The translations under genes were made by a program, and so were the position numbers. From contig JALDNG010000038.1 of NCBI GenBank assembly GCA_024349245.1, positions 4,686,001 through 4,750,000 on the forward strand: a stretch of 64,000 nt of DNA, read 5' to 3'. The DNA is from Neodontobutis hainanensis. Lineage: Eukaryota > Chordata > Actinopteri > Gobiiformes > Odontobutidae. Under the pieces are notes generated by a model that was given only the letters and a program-made list of their open reading frames with translations, did not search any database and had not been told where the DNA came from. Positions 14,066 through 27,900 of this stretch are shown here, in pieces (positions within the stretch are counted from its first letter, which is position 1; every line of letters starts with the position of its first letter).

Positions 14066-17000
14066 GACAAAATACTGATAAAGACATTGGTAACACTGTA
14101 AAATAATTTTGGACACTAGCCTGGCCAGCCATCCTAATTCTTTCTCTATTCTATACAAAGAATTACTCTGATTCCTCTCGAATTGAGTTTGGTGGAAGGG
14201 GTCTGGTTGGCCAGGCCAATTGCACAGTGTAATGCTGAGGGGTTGATTGCTTTTATAAGATTTTCAGTAAGAAAAAGACAGAGATGAATTTGATGATGTT
14301 TTATTTTTTTCGTTTAGGATCCACTGCAACACCAAGAATGTGCAACAGGATAGCATTAGCATAAAGGGCTTTAGCAGTGCACTTTATTCGCCAATACATT
14401 TCACTTAAGCCCTGATATTGTCCACACCGTTTTGAATTTCAGTATAAAGTCTTTAACGCTACATTTCAGCCAAGTGTCAAACCAATTACAATTAAAAGCT
14501 AAATTGTTGGATAAACCAAATCCAATTGCATTCTTAAAAAAAAAACACCTTTTAAAGTCGATTTTAGGCAGAAGCCCACTGCATTGCACTAAATAAATGA
14601 CTTTTTATTGAGCCACCTCTGCTCTTTGAAATGTAGTCATTAATTCCATTTAGTTTGGGCCTATTATGAAGAACATTCATATTGGCCTTTTTGAAAACAA
14701 TATTAGGATAATTAAGTAATACAAATCATTTAATTAATTTTAACATTACCCTCAGTGTGTTTATGGGTTCCTGACATTTATTTCCTTGCTTTTTGTCACT
14801 AATGGAAAACTAAAACTATAAAGAGGTGATATTAAATGTCTTAACAACTTTAGTAAAGTAAACACTCTGGAGTCATTGAGAATTTAGAGGATCTGGTAAA
14901 AAGTAGCAGAGCTTTTTTCAATGATAAAGGGATTTGAAAGTTTGCTGCATATAAATTATTCATCTGCAAACCTTCCTTTAACTTCCTCAAATATAAACTG
15001 CATTTCCAAACCTGCACCCCATATTAAAAATGTATTTGTGTTTTTCACAATTGCTCCACTACGTGAAGGGTGATTTGCACTTTGACCTTTGAAGGACTGT
15101 CTTTCAAAGGGGGATACCTCCGAGGCTCTGTGGGGTTTAAAATGAGTTTGATTGTTTCGGCTCGGGGCCCTCGTGTCTCAGATGAGTATCGGTCTGTGCA
15201 CTAAGCTCACTGCGTCTGTGAGAGGTCCTGGTCGAATCGGGGTGTGCTGCACAATCTTCCTCCATCTTGATTTGTTTAGCTTCAATTGGACGACTGCCGA
15301 AATTGCTCAAGACAAAATTGTGTTCTCTTTGCAGTCGTAAGTTTAAGAGAAACAGCTACTGGTTTATTAGCATCAATCAGCTCAGTGTCCATCTGTGCTG
15401 ACAGTTTGATAATGTCTCTTTTAATGGCTTACCTAGTTTTTTTTACTAAAGATGTCAGTGTGTCCCGTTTCTGTGAAATAGTTTTTTCTAACATGAAAAA
15501 AAAGGATGTATCCAACATTATAATGAAACAAAGGAGAAAATAGACCGTGGGTTTGAATAGACTTTTCTTTTTTTCTTTTGTCCTGGTTTGTGTTCACTTT
15601 TGTAGCTCGCTTCTTTTAGTTCAGACCTAAAAAAGGGAATTATACATTTAGTTTATTTCACCAGAAAAACGTTCTGGCCCACTTTTTCTTCACAGTGACT
15701 TGGACCAAACAACAGACTGAGGCTTTCTCAAGAGACACATCAAACCAAACAATGGTGGCACAGCAGTGACCCTGAATTTGATCTTTTTTTCTTTTAAACC
15801 TAAAAGCTTATTCTAAAAGACATTGCTCCTTTAGCTTTACGAGGCTATCAAGTCATGCCATCCAATCCTGTCACCTTACTGTTCCCAAAACAAAATTCTT
15901 CGTAAGTCACTAATCGGTAGCGGTTTATTGTTTATATTGCCCATTTAGCAGTTTTAATGTTTTGAAGAGGGATTTATTTTTTCATACATTTACATTATTT
16001 TTATCTCATTCCGTACACAACAATAAACATCAATAAACTTTTAAAAGGTCAACTTTAACTCACTACCTTCACTCACAGCTTAAAAAAACTAGCCTTTATA
16101 TGATAATTAAGTAGTTATTACAAGTCTATACAGATGGCAGATGAGAGTTTGATTGCTTCATTTAAATAAACAGTTTGTCTTGAATATGTTATAAAGATTA
16201 CTCTATTAAAGATGCACATAATCTTTTGAGACAAACACGGTATTTGTGTAAGGGTTCAAATATGCGTAACAATACAATGAGAGTGCAGGCGTATTCTTCT
16301 TTGAACCCATGGGAGCATTTCTTGATTGTTTTTTTTCTCCTCCACATGAGTATTCTCTTTGGTCGACTGTCTGCAAATCTACAAAGACCACGAACACTTG
16401 GAAAAAAAAAAAAAAGGAGGCTGAAACAGAGAAACACAAAGTCAATCTTGGTGCAAAGCTGTCAGTTGTTATTACGTGGTTTTGTGTAGCGCTCTTTGAG
16501 CTGAAAATGAAAGGTTTCTCAGTGGTCAGTGCTTTGAAGTGACACGCACCATCACTAACGTTTACTGGAGGAGCCTCAGAGGGGATTCATATTAATTAGC
16601 TCTGTTTGTTCTGGCCTGTCATTTCCACAGCATTAGGTGAGGGCTTCAGAGATGGTGGTGGTCTGCACACACAAGATTTAAAAGTAGCACATACTTTACA
16701 ATAAACGCATTTGTACCGCATTTATTTGCTCTGTAGTTACAGTGTATGTTTATGCAGTGACTCTTAATTCACTGTTTTAAATTTTTTATTGTAATAAGGG
16801 TTTTTCTTTTAGCACTTATTGTATTTGATTATATAGAATTTGTTACAGTGCAATACAGTGGAAAATCTTTCTTTTTAATGTAAACCTGAACCTGAGTTGG
16901 CAGCATTTAGCTATTTACTAGCTTGCAACTCAATCAATTTATAATTTTCACCTATAATTTTTGAACTGCATTGCTCTAACAAACTCAATTGTTCTTTATT

Positions 17001-17548
17001 TTGTGACAGATTAATTCTTTTACTACCTTTTATCTTTACAGGTCACAGGGGCTGGAGCTTATCCAGCTGCTTTGGCCATGAGCTGAAATACCTCTTTCAA
17101 CACTCTGCCACTGTGCACCCATAAGTTTATATTATGTACTTTTCAAGCTTTAGTTAAATAAAAACTTCAGCTTGTACTTACGACACACTTTTTTGCTTTT
17201 GTGATTCACTAACCACAAAACACTTTGAGCCTCTTCTAAGTCTGTGAAGCTAAACCCCACTGAGCTCCACCTGCAACACACAGTTTATATTTGGTATAAA
17301 GGGCTTTTGTCAAAGATAATAAGTCACTTTGTCAGAAAACATAGGTGTTTTACAAGAGCTCTGAGATTATTGCTCTAAAATCTGCTTGTGCACTGTTGGA
17401 AGCCTTTACACGACTGCCGCTTTTCATGTGACAAGAAAAAAACACCACTGGAGTTAAGTGGTTAGATATCAGTGAAAGGAACATTTTAAAAGCAGCTTCT
17501 TCCCATTCATTTAGTCAAAATGATCGAAAATTGAGGGTAAGATGGTAC
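14066..17548. other. Intergenic; no gene seen
   Basis: AT-rich with poly-A and poly-T runs, for example at 14536-14545 and 16400-16413. Overlapping open frames at 16.2-16.5 kb occur on both strands and are chance. The one recognisable item is a short repeat fragment at 17030-17085. Confidence 0.55.
17030..17085 (+). repeat. Short fragment of dispersed teleost repeat
   Basis: 'ggtcacaggggctggagcttatccagctg' in the printed strand matches the start of the 'ggtcacaggt...ctggagcctatccca' family, whose fuller copy is at about 35140-35400. Only about 50 bp is alignable by eye. Confidence 0.55.
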
Positions 17549-17554
17549 TTTATT
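17549..17554 (-). promoter_or_regulatory. Candidate distal poly(A) signal AATAAA
   Basis: A canonical hexamer on the gene strand about 1.25 kb past the stop codon. Two nearer copies lie at 18162-18167 and 18214-18219. Transcript 3' ends would show which is used. Confidence 0.35.
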
Positions 17555-18807
17555 GGATTCAAGAGAGGAATTGCACCAGCCCAAAGTCGTAGTCCTAGTA
17601 ACACATCCTTGGTTGAAAGCATTCGACATGTACAGTAGGTGAGTCGACCCAAAAGTTCCACAAAGCATCGAGACATTCAGTTCACCGTTGTTTACAATCC
17701 AGTTTTTAATATTTAAATGATCTATAAAAAGCACATAAACACATTTTCTCATTTTAGTTACAAAAATGGGTCACCTATGAGGGCTTCTCATTGCATTCAC
17801 AGAAGTGTTTGAACAGTGGATGTCTAACAGGTACGTCTTTAAAAAAAATCCCCACCCAAAATATATAAACTTAATTGTTTAACCAAGGTATATACAGGGC
17901 ATATTATCCTTGCATTTAAAGGTTATCAAGAAAGTTTTGAGGTATACAACCGAAATAAAGGCCTGTCAGAAAACAAAAAAAACAAACGACAAATAGACTT
18001 AAATAAGAAAAAAATGAATGCCATGATTGCTTCCTACTTAGCACAGGATCACAGGGAGGTGACGTTTTTTCAAATGCAATAGACCTCAAGCGCGGGACTC
18101 TCAATATATACAAAGGGCATACAGTCTAATTTAGTGATGGGGAATTGTTTGGGATGCTTATTTTATTAGGGCAGTTACATTTTGAGACAAACATAAACAG
18201 TAATAGTTATAACTTTATTTGATAGCAATTTTAACTTACACTGTATTTCTTTGAAACCATTGTTGAAAGTTAAAAAAGCCACAAGCAGAATGTGGTACAC
18301 ATGCAAGTTTTGAAAGTGGATTCAGAAATAACAGTATTGTACAAAATAATAATTACAAGTTTTTTAAAATTATCAAAATACACTTTCTTTCTTAGCACCT
18401 CTATATATACTTTTGTGTTTTAAACAAGCACCATTGTTTTTCATACAGCACCTGGAGAATCCAAAGAGGGGTGGGTGTGTGTGTGTGTGTGTGTCCCCTG
18501 CGAAGTCACCTCTGTCACCTCCGGGTCACCCCCCCGTCCTGCCACGCTTTCCAATGTCCTTCACCTCTGCTCCAGAACGTGGTTTAGTCATGTGGTTCGA
18601 GCCCCACAAGGGCAACAAGTATTTTCCTGGGTTAACATGTTTACATGGGAAGACATGTTGGCTACACCATCTCTTATTCAAAACTTGCATGTGGCATAGA
18701 AAAGGGTGGGGGGCTAGGAATGGGGTTTGGTGGAACCCGAAATGTCTCAACTTGACTTTCTCTGTTGGCCCCATCAAGTCCTTTAATTTTTTTTTTTTTT
18801 TTTTTAT
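17549..18807 (-). other. col11a1: col11a1 3' UTR (approximate extent)
   Basis: The stretch runs from just after the stop codon to the most distal of three AATAAA hexamers seen on the minus strand: 18214-18219, 18162-18167 and 17549-17554. It begins with a 19-A tract (18787-18805 read on the minus strand) and contains a CA repeat (18476-18494). The real cleavage site cannot be read from sequence alone; the gene may use one or several of these signals. Confidence 0.5.
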
Positions 18808-18954
18808 CTAGCCAAGGAAACAGACGGGCCCAACTTCAAACCCAAACTTCTGGTTCGGGTCCCCAAAGTCAGTCAACATGACATCGATGATTGGAACCTG
18901 ATCAATTTTGGGAGTGTTAATCTCCATCACAGTCTTTGCATATCCACTCCTCGT
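18808..18954 (-). CDS. col11a1: col11a1 exon 67, last coding exon (end of C-propeptide)
   Basis: It is 147 nt: 48 codons plus TAG (stop at 18808-18810), entered after a ccacag acceptor. It encodes the end of the fibrillar C-propeptide (COLFI domain), from TRSGYAKTVMEINTPK to GFEVGPVCFLG. The stretch INTPKIDQVPI with the GPVCFLG ending is typical of alpha1(XI); alpha1(V) reads IDTPK... and GPACFMG. The last Cys pairs within the propeptide trimer unit. Reading upstream past 18954 meets intron, so the longer open frame there is not coding. Confidence 0.97.
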   Translation of the reverse strand, partial: TRSGYAKTVMEINTPKIDQVPIIDVMLTDFGDPNQKFGFEVGPVCFLG

Positions 18955-21900
18955 CTGTGGAGAGACAGAGAAACAGGAGACATTGTTAGAAATACGGATA
19001 AACTGACATCGGCAAATTCTAAATGCACAAAACCTTTTGATATTTTTCAACCAAACTGCAAATGAGCAAACTAATTGAAGGCCGGGCCCTTTTGTTCTTC
19101 TATGCCTGCGTAGCTGAGCAACCTTTACTAATGTCTGCGGAAAATTGAGGCGTCTAAGGTCATCGGCTTTCATTAGCTACTACCTTAACTTTTCTTTTTC
19201 TTGTTTCCAATTCAAGTTTATTTCATTTGAGGAATAATAGCTCTATTCAGCAAGCATCACATGGATGAGAAACTAATTACAACCATTCAACGTTTGACAG
19301 TTCTTTACCTTTTATTCCAAATGTCACAAGAGTAAATGTACAAAAATCATCCCGTTAATTGCCTATTCACCATTTTTGCCATGAAGACAGGTTTGTGATC
19401 AAATTGAGGACTAAATCTAATCAGATTTGACATACTGTTATGAATTTCAAATAGAGAAGCTATTGAAGAATGTCTCTTACCGCACATCCATCTGAGAGGG
19501 CTTTGATGTAAGGGTTATTGTCATAAGACATCTCCTCATCGTTGGCGCCCAGGAAGCGCAGCGCCTTGTCGTAGCTGTCACTGGTGGCATCGTGCCACGC
19601 CACAGACTGGTGGCAGCTGTAGGTGAAGTTTTGCCTGGCTGAGGCTGTCAGTAGTCTGAGGAAGGTCATCTGAACCATGTTTATTGAGTTTCCATCAGCA
19701 TCGACGTAGGAAAGCTGGTAAAGAAAGATAACACTAACATTAAGATTTGGGCTGAGCGATATGAACTCAAATCAATATTAATAATTTCTGCATTTTACCT
19801 CAATTATGGTTTATTTTTATTGTCATTACAGTCCCCGCATTGACAAGGGTTTCACGGTAAATGCTCTAAGCTTGTCTTTATTTATCGACGTCACATAAAA
19901 TTGTCTTTATTTAGAGATGGAAACATTGATTACAATTTTTTTGGGTAACAGTCCAGACATTTAATCAAAGTAAGCTGATAATTCAGGTAAAGGCAACCTT
20001 TAAATACAATGAATGATATGTCTTGATTGTATGTGACATAATTAAATCCTCTTTAAATGGCTTAAAAACTTGGATATTGTGCTGTTTTCTAATTAGTTAT
20101 TACATTTCTACATTCAGTTTGATAAAATATGGGCAAAAAAAAGAAAAGAATTAAATGTAGCTGTGATTTAGCTTAACTCCACAAACAATAACAACTGAAG
20201 CTTGTGCACAAAGACAGAAAAGAGATAAACTTAGATGCCAGTCATCATTAGGTGCTCTTTGCTTTGAAGTTAAAGAGAACTTGCAGCACATTTTATATAT
20301 GGCTCTTCAAAAAGAACAGTGGATAGACTCTAACCTAAACCTTATCTGAACTCTCAGGTCATATACTGTATTTTTAATCCCTCGAGGCTTTTGAACATCC
20401 TGTCGTATTCACGTAGTCTATAGTCGGTACGTGACATCAGTCAGACGGAGCGAGACTTTCATTTCCACTGACAAGAAACAGCAGCTGATATTTTCGAGGA
20501 CATTTGTGACTGTTGAAGGGCAGAAAGAAATTCCTACCTGAAAAACGTTTACTGACGCATTGTCACAGAGCAGTGTAACGGATTTGTCCCGAAATAAGGC
20601 ACCAGTTCAAAAAGACGTGAATCATACTTAGTGTGTTTGACTCAAATATGAACACGCTCAAACCAATGAATAGCTTGGGACTTTTAATGGAGAGCAACTT
20701 TGGGTCACTGCCTCACAATTTCATGGGTAGTGCTGCTATTTGAGTCTATTAGCGGCTTTGTGCTCACTTACTGAACAGGTATATACTTTGAAATAGCAGT
20801 GAAGTGAAGCAAGCCGGGAGAAAATCCACTCACCATTTTACCACGCTTAAATTCACTGAACCACGACCCAGGGTTTTCTTTGGGCCATGATGATATTCTG
20901 ACCTGGACAACAAAAGCACACAGATCATATTAGCAATAGATGCTATTTTTCACAGGAAACAGGAAAATGCTAAACGGAGGAGGCCTTTGAGGTAGAACCA
21001 CATGGGGAAAAATGAGATAAACCTGTTTGTTACTTTAATCTATTTGAAAGATCGTTTTACAAGCCACATTGAATCAAATTACTCAGTGCTTTTGGAGGGA
21101 AAAGTGGATATCAAATGTGACCAAGCATTGCCCTAAAGCAAATCCAATGCTTTCCTTTGACAGCTTCAGCTTTACGATATCTTAATACTTGATGAGGGAT
21201 GATTAAACACAGGCAGTTATGCATCTCTAAAATTATCTACCCCATTGGACTTCTTATCTGGGTAGAGGCAGGTTTCGCCACCAGCAGTAAAGTTACAGTA
21301 GACTTTGAAAGAATCCCCTGAGCAGCCCTGGTTTGGATCGATCCAGTACTCGCCTGAGGAGAAAGCAAACAGAAGACACTGAGCCAAGAAACAGGTGATA
21401 AACCCCACTAACTGTGCTGCATTGCTTCATCTCTCGTGTAATTCAGCTCCAAAATAATTCACTCAATTCAATAATTTATGTCCAGTTTGCCTTGTGCTTT
21501 TAATTATGTAAAGATAATTGTCCTTGATTTCTGGACACACATTGTAGAAATAATAGAGGAACCTGTTTTATCTCATTTCTCTCTGTAACTCCAATAATAG
21601 GTATGTATTACAATAAGCCCATATGTAACTATCGAAGACATTTTTCTATATTAAACTGGGTAAAGTTGGCCGAAAAATGAACAGAACTTAGACATAGAAA
21701 TCAGGGCAAAGTTTAGCAAATTATCCAAACACAATTTGAGAAAATAAAGAAACTCTCTGGGGTCTCATTTGCAGTGGTTCACAGAGTTCTACTGCAGCCC
21801 GGCTATGTGTTTCATAAAAGAAAACAGCACAGATGTGGACTCTGTCTTTAGATTTTTAACGTGTGGGCCTCACCATCTGGGAACTCTGGGTGGCTCAGCT

Positions 21901-24900
21901 GCAGGTCTTTGCACGTCCTGGCTGGGTTGTTCTGCGTCCCCATGGGATACTTCATGCGCTCAATGTCCTGTTTGAGGTTGTTGAGCGAGCCGAAGATGTC
22001 CTCCATGCCCTCGCCGTAGTCCGTAAAGACACCGGCTGTGTCTGCCTGCGTGTCACTGGAGCGCTTGGTCTTCTTGGGCGACTGGATGGGCAGTGGCTGG
22101 ATCACCTCACCTGGGGGACCCTTTGTGTTGTGGGATATAATAATGTTTTTAGATTTTTGTGTTTCAAACTGTAGCAAAGTTCAAATGTAAATAATGCAGA
22201 AGCATTTTTTAGTACTTACAGGAGGACCTGGAGGACCGATTGAACCTGTGTCTCCCTTAGCACCAGCTGGACCCTGGACAAAAGATGAACAAAAATGTCC
22301 TTCAGTTTGTTCTAACAAACACACATAATTGTCCCGTCAAACGTGTTACTTACCGATGAACCCTTAGATCCTTTTGGACCTTGAGGACCCTATAAAGAGG
22401 AAGAAAATTGGCAATGTCATTGTGGCCACAGAGCAGAATATAAATGAGACATTTAATGGTCAGTTGGGGACTTACGGGCAGACCAGGAGGACCAGGGGGA
22501 CCGAGAGGACCAGCAGCTCCACCAATTCCCTGTGACAGCATCCGATGAAAAAAATCAGTCACTCAAGACAATAGCAGCTTAGTTAAGCAGCCTAAGCAAT
22601 GGAAAAACAAATGTGTATACTTGGACATGCACAAGACATCACAGGGACAAAAGATATGTTTGAAATAGTGGACATGGGCAATGCAAATCCAAAGTCCTCA
22701 TGTTTGACTAAGCTATTTATAAAAACTTTAACACTGTAACACTGTTGGATTGAAGTTTAATGTAAGTTGCTTTTGATAAAAGCGTCTGGTAAAAGTAAAT
22801 ATAAAAAAACTGTACAAAAACCTCATGTTCTTAGACAAGAGGGGACATTATGATTTAATAAGACTTAACCTCCAGGTACTTTACAGACCCAGCCCATCAG
22901 CTTAAATCACTAAACCTGAACCTGAAACACATGATAGTGAACTTTTTTCAATCTTGAAAGTTTACTTTTAAAATGGATGAAGGGCATCACTTGGGATTTA
23001 AAAAAAACGGTGAGTCTCATACTTCTTTTAGAGCTTTTTTCCAGACTTCTATGGAGCACAACGAGTGACCACAATGATATCAGAAATGAAAAGAACACTG
23101 TGTTCAGGTGTACAGTCAAAATACCAAAAAGGGAAGATGTAGTAAAAAAAAAAAGGATGAGAGAAGCTTTAGTCAACTGAGTGCAAATCAGTTACTATAA
23201 AAATGTCTGTAGACGGTCCATTTATTAATCACAGCACTAACCATATGATTTTTTGCCGTTAACAATGGTTTTCTTTATTTTTTTTAAAACAAAGTAATGC
23301 AGACTAAAGGTAGAAAGGTCTTTGTAAATTATATAAAAAATTGCATGGGGTACAGTCATGCAACTCTTTTGTGCATAGATTGTGGCAAGTTTCCAGAGTG
23401 ATAAAAGCCAAAAGAAATGAGTATTTCAAATTTAAAACATGGAAAAAAGTAATCAAGGTTTAACATTTTTCACTAATTAAAACTGGAAATCCCGTCTGTC
23501 AAACTGTACACCGCAACAATGGCTTACACTTAATGCTTTTACTGGTGTATAATGTGGCTTTCATTGAATTTCTGTCCCAAACAGCAAAAGACTGCAGCGA
23601 GAGCTTTGGCCGCAGCCGAAGGACAAACGGGCGACAAAAGGCAAGAGGTGAAGGAAAAATGGTCTAAGTAACGGAGCGTGAATGGGGTCATCAATCACTT
23701 ACGCTGTCACCCTTGCCACCAGGTGAACCCTGAGGTCCGGGCAAACCGCGGTCTCCCTTCTCTCCTTGCTCACCAGGGGGTCCGATCAAACCAATCAGAC
23801 CTGGGTGACCCTGTGAGACAAATGCAAAGGGGAAACAAAACAAAAACATAAAGAAAATGTACCAGCAACACTTCAGAGTTATTGCACGCATGTTTGGACA
23901 AGGCCATAAGTGCTTTTTTTCACCAAACTGAAATACACAGGGGAGGCTACGAAGGGTGAACTTTCATTACAATATGAATCCCCAGGCTTTATAATTGAAA
24001 TGTCTTTCCAGCTACAGATGAAAAATGTTTATGGAAATGCAAAATAAGCCATGGCCAATTCAGAACACAAAGATGATGACTTTAAATGGGCTCTAAGCAG
24101 GTCCGATGATTTGAAAGCATTTCAACAGCCACAACACTTTGCATATTTTGTGCACTTTGGCTGTCATGTCACTATGTGGGAGGTCATTTAGACAGAGTAA
24201 TGTGTGCTGTCGGAATTTCATTCGCAGTTATATTTCACCAGCAAATTTGACAGTGGCAGCTAAAACAAGCGCGAGATTAGACAGATTAAAGTCATATATC
24301 ATATTTAGCTGCATATTCAATCCCGTTAAGACTTTGTCTCTTGCAGCAACAATGACAAAATCTCATTTTGTTTCCCAAATGTTAACACGGGTATTAACTT
24401 TAGCCTTGCAATTATAAAAGTTGTGAAAGTTGTGTGAAGCCTCAATCACTATCTCTGGATCCCACAGATTGAGGCTGAACTTTGGTAATGAAACCATTTG
24501 GAGTCAGACACAGAGAAAGTAGTGACCATACTGACCTTTTCACCTTTCGATCCAGGGTCACCTTTCAGACCGGGAAGACCAGGAGGACCCTAAAGGAAAA
24601 AAGGAAGTTAGACAACGACATCACACTGCAAAGATAAATGTTACAGAAAATATGGAACATATATTTAGGCAAGATGCATAAAACAGATTCAGACAAAGAC
24701 GTGCTACAACAAAGAAAGTACCAAAGCATAAGTTGGAAAAAGCTGAATAATGTATGTCATTTGCACGAATAACATGTATTTTCTTTCTGTTGTATGTATT
24801 TTCTGGTTTTAAGTCAATCAAAAGTCTCAAGGCTCTTACAGAACTAAAAATAAATCTCCCCTGAAACAACTCCAGTATGTGATGTAAAAAGACAGACAGA

Positions 24901-27900
24901 GAGAAGGATATGGTGCATACTAACCATGGGACCAGGTGGACCGTCTTGTCCTGGGGCGCCGGGCAGCCCTTGTTCACCCTGTGAAAAGCCATTCGATTGC
25001 AGTGAGCATTATAGTCTGGTGTATTTTCTCTGGCTTGCAATTGATTTTCTGTGCTCGGCATGATGATTAATACCCCAAACAAGGGAAAAAAAAAGTGTGT
25101 GGGAATAAACAAGTGAAACTAAAGTATAAGCCAAATGGGTATATTGATTATTCCATGAAGTCTATCATCATGCCTGAGCAGCTACAGCGACGTGTGTACC
25201 CAGTGAGTGTGCCTCTCTCCTGGAGCTAACTACAGTACAGTGCATGCCACGTGAGGAAAACATCATTGGAACTTACGACAGGGCCAGGGATTCCTCGAAG
25301 ACCCTCTGGACCGGGCTTTCCTGGAGGTCCCTGAGGTCCGACTGGTCCGGTTTTACCTGCTGGACCCTCAGCTCCAGCCTCTCCCTGTTACAAGATAAAC
25401 AACTGAGTGAGTAAAGCTATAAAACAACACATTGTGTTTATTTTTGATATTTGCTATTTAATAATTACCTCTCAACATAGTATATTAAACTCAGAATCTT
25501 TATTTTGTTATTAAACTTTCTGAGACCTTTCAATCGAAGCGTGTTTATCGAGAAGAGGAGGCTATTAATTGTTCTGAAAATGTTAAACGGCTGAACGGTT
25601 AAATGGGCTCAAGTTAACAGACCATGTTATTATCAGACGAGCAAACGTCTCTGTGTTGCTCCAAATGAGGCTCAAAATAACTCAATATCATTCTGGGTTT
25701 TCATTTTACGCTCATTAGAAAAGGAGTGAGGCGATCAGTTCTGCAGAATTTTGACCAGCTGCATTCACAATTCAAGAGACTTTTACAGACAAACTTAGCA
25801 CTAACCAATCCAAACTAGTCCTGTCAAACTTAGCTAAAAAGATTTACAGCTGGATATGTTCACATGATTCAAACATATTGGATTCCTACTTTTAAAGAAG
25901 ATGCACTTATGTGTTCAATTAAAAGTGACAATATGAAATTTTCCCTAAAAATAAGAACCAATGCCAATTTATGGTTAGGTTCTTGCAATGTTTGTGAAAA
26001 CTGCAGTAATGTAGGACAAAATATTTTTCAGTTTAATTAGAGAAAGCATTTAGAAAAACCTTCATAACTGAATATCTGGAGACAAGACATAAATAGGATT
26101 GAATCCTTTTGTTGGAAATTAAGTCACACAACAAAAGCATAAAGGCTGTGTCCATAAATTGACATTTAATCTACTGCAAAAATTGAATTACTTGTGCATT
26201 TAGTGACCGTTTAATTCATGGCATGTGTGTGTGTGTGTGGTCGCAAGAGTGAAGGGTGTGTGTGTGTGTGTGTGGAGGGGGGGGGGGGGGGGCTGTGGGA
26301 CTTGCTGAGATGGCTCTACTGTGTAAAGAACAAATTGATTTTGTTACCTTAGCGCCCTTCTCTCCTTGCCTGCCCTCTGCACCAGGAACCCCGGAGGTCC
26401 CTGAGGAAGTTGAGAGGACAATACTTTAGCATTTCAATACGACTCAGCCACAAACGGTGTAGCATTCATTTTGTTCACACGAGGGATAGAGCATCACTGA
26501 CCATTTACCCTTTAAAAGAGGCAAATTTTTTTTTTCACATTACACAACACAAAAATACAACAGCAAGAATTATGTAAATAAGACCATTATAACAGAACAT
26601 TCATAGCATATTGCATTAATTGATTTATCACTGAATTTCAACCTCAAAAGGAGGAACAGCATTACTACTTTTTGTTTGGAATTCTCTAAACATACTGTAT
26701 ATAGTGGGCTCAATTGCTAGGCAAACGCGCGTTATGTCTGCACAGATGCAGAGATGGCCGCAGTTTGTTTCGGTGAAAGTTTGTTGGCGTACATGCAAAA
26801 TTAGTATTCCTGTTCGATGGCCCATAGAAATTGCTAAAAAAAAAAACTGCCACTGCAGCTGTTGTAAGTTCTCCGAACATTTTGCTCCATGTTCTAAAAT
26901 TATCTATCCATGTTCTTCCGCTGCTTCCGTGACCCGGCAGGAGTCTAAGCAGAGATGCCCAGACTTCCCTCTCCCCAGAAACGTCCTCCAGCTCTTCTGG
27001 GGGGATACTGAGGCGTTCCCAGACCAGCCGAGAGTCCCTCCAGCGTGTCCTAGGTCTTCCCCAGGGCCTCCTCCCGGTGGGACATGCCCGGAACCCCTCC
27101 AGGAGGCATCCGGTACAGATGCCCGAGCCACCTCAGCTGGCCCCTCTTGATGTGGAGGAGCAGCGGCTCTACTCTGAGCTCCTCATCCTATCTCTTAGGG
27201 AGCGCCCAGCCACCCTGCGGAGGAAACTCATTTTGGCCGCCTGTATCCAGGATCTTGTTCTTTCGGTGAGAGTAGTAACTTAGATCGACCGTAGATTTTT
27301 TTACTGTTTTTAATATTCCAAAGTTTTCTTTGATAAACACATGGTGGTCTTGGCACTCAGAAAACATGTACAATCCCGTGACCTTGAATGCACACTGCTG
27401 CACTGTATCAAGCTCTCTGTGTTGGTCTGGACGTGACTTTGACTGACCATGCCTGAGCCATGCACAAATACAAAGTTAACACACAAAGGCATCTTGAGAC
27501 ATGCTGCGGGGTTGACAGGTCATCTTTTCTTTCTGGTCAGGACTTCTTAGAACCACAATGATTTCTTTCAACTTCATCTCTAGTCCCTCTTCAAAACCAC
27601 TCTCCATCCAAATCCCACTCTGATTTGCCCGACTGCAGCCTGAGTGCTATTGACTGAGCCCATAATGTGAGCTTGCTTCATGTCTTGGACCTTTCATCTT
27701 CCTCCCGATGTGTAGCTCTTACTGGTGGTGAAGAGGCACACTCTTCATCAGCAAGAAGAGTAATTTCAATTGTCGGACGATACAAAGAGGCTTGGCTAAC
27801 ATCTACGTGTTCTTCTTTTCAAGGTTATCAGAGAGATTTCTTAAGAGATGGTGCATAAAACACTGTGAGGGTTAGTGCTAAAAGCTTTGTTTTAATTTCC

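Noticed and set aside
16198..16542. Overlapping open frames on both strands near 16.3 kb
   Set aside because: Four overlapping frames share the same bases around a poly-A run, with no recognisable protein in any.
24621..25112. 163-codon minus-strand open frame
   Set aside because: It crosses exon 57 in the wrong frame; the Gly-X-Y frame is the real one.
26704..27150. 148-codon open frame in intron 54
   Set aside because: It is a translation of a GC-rich dispersed fish repeat, with no family match.
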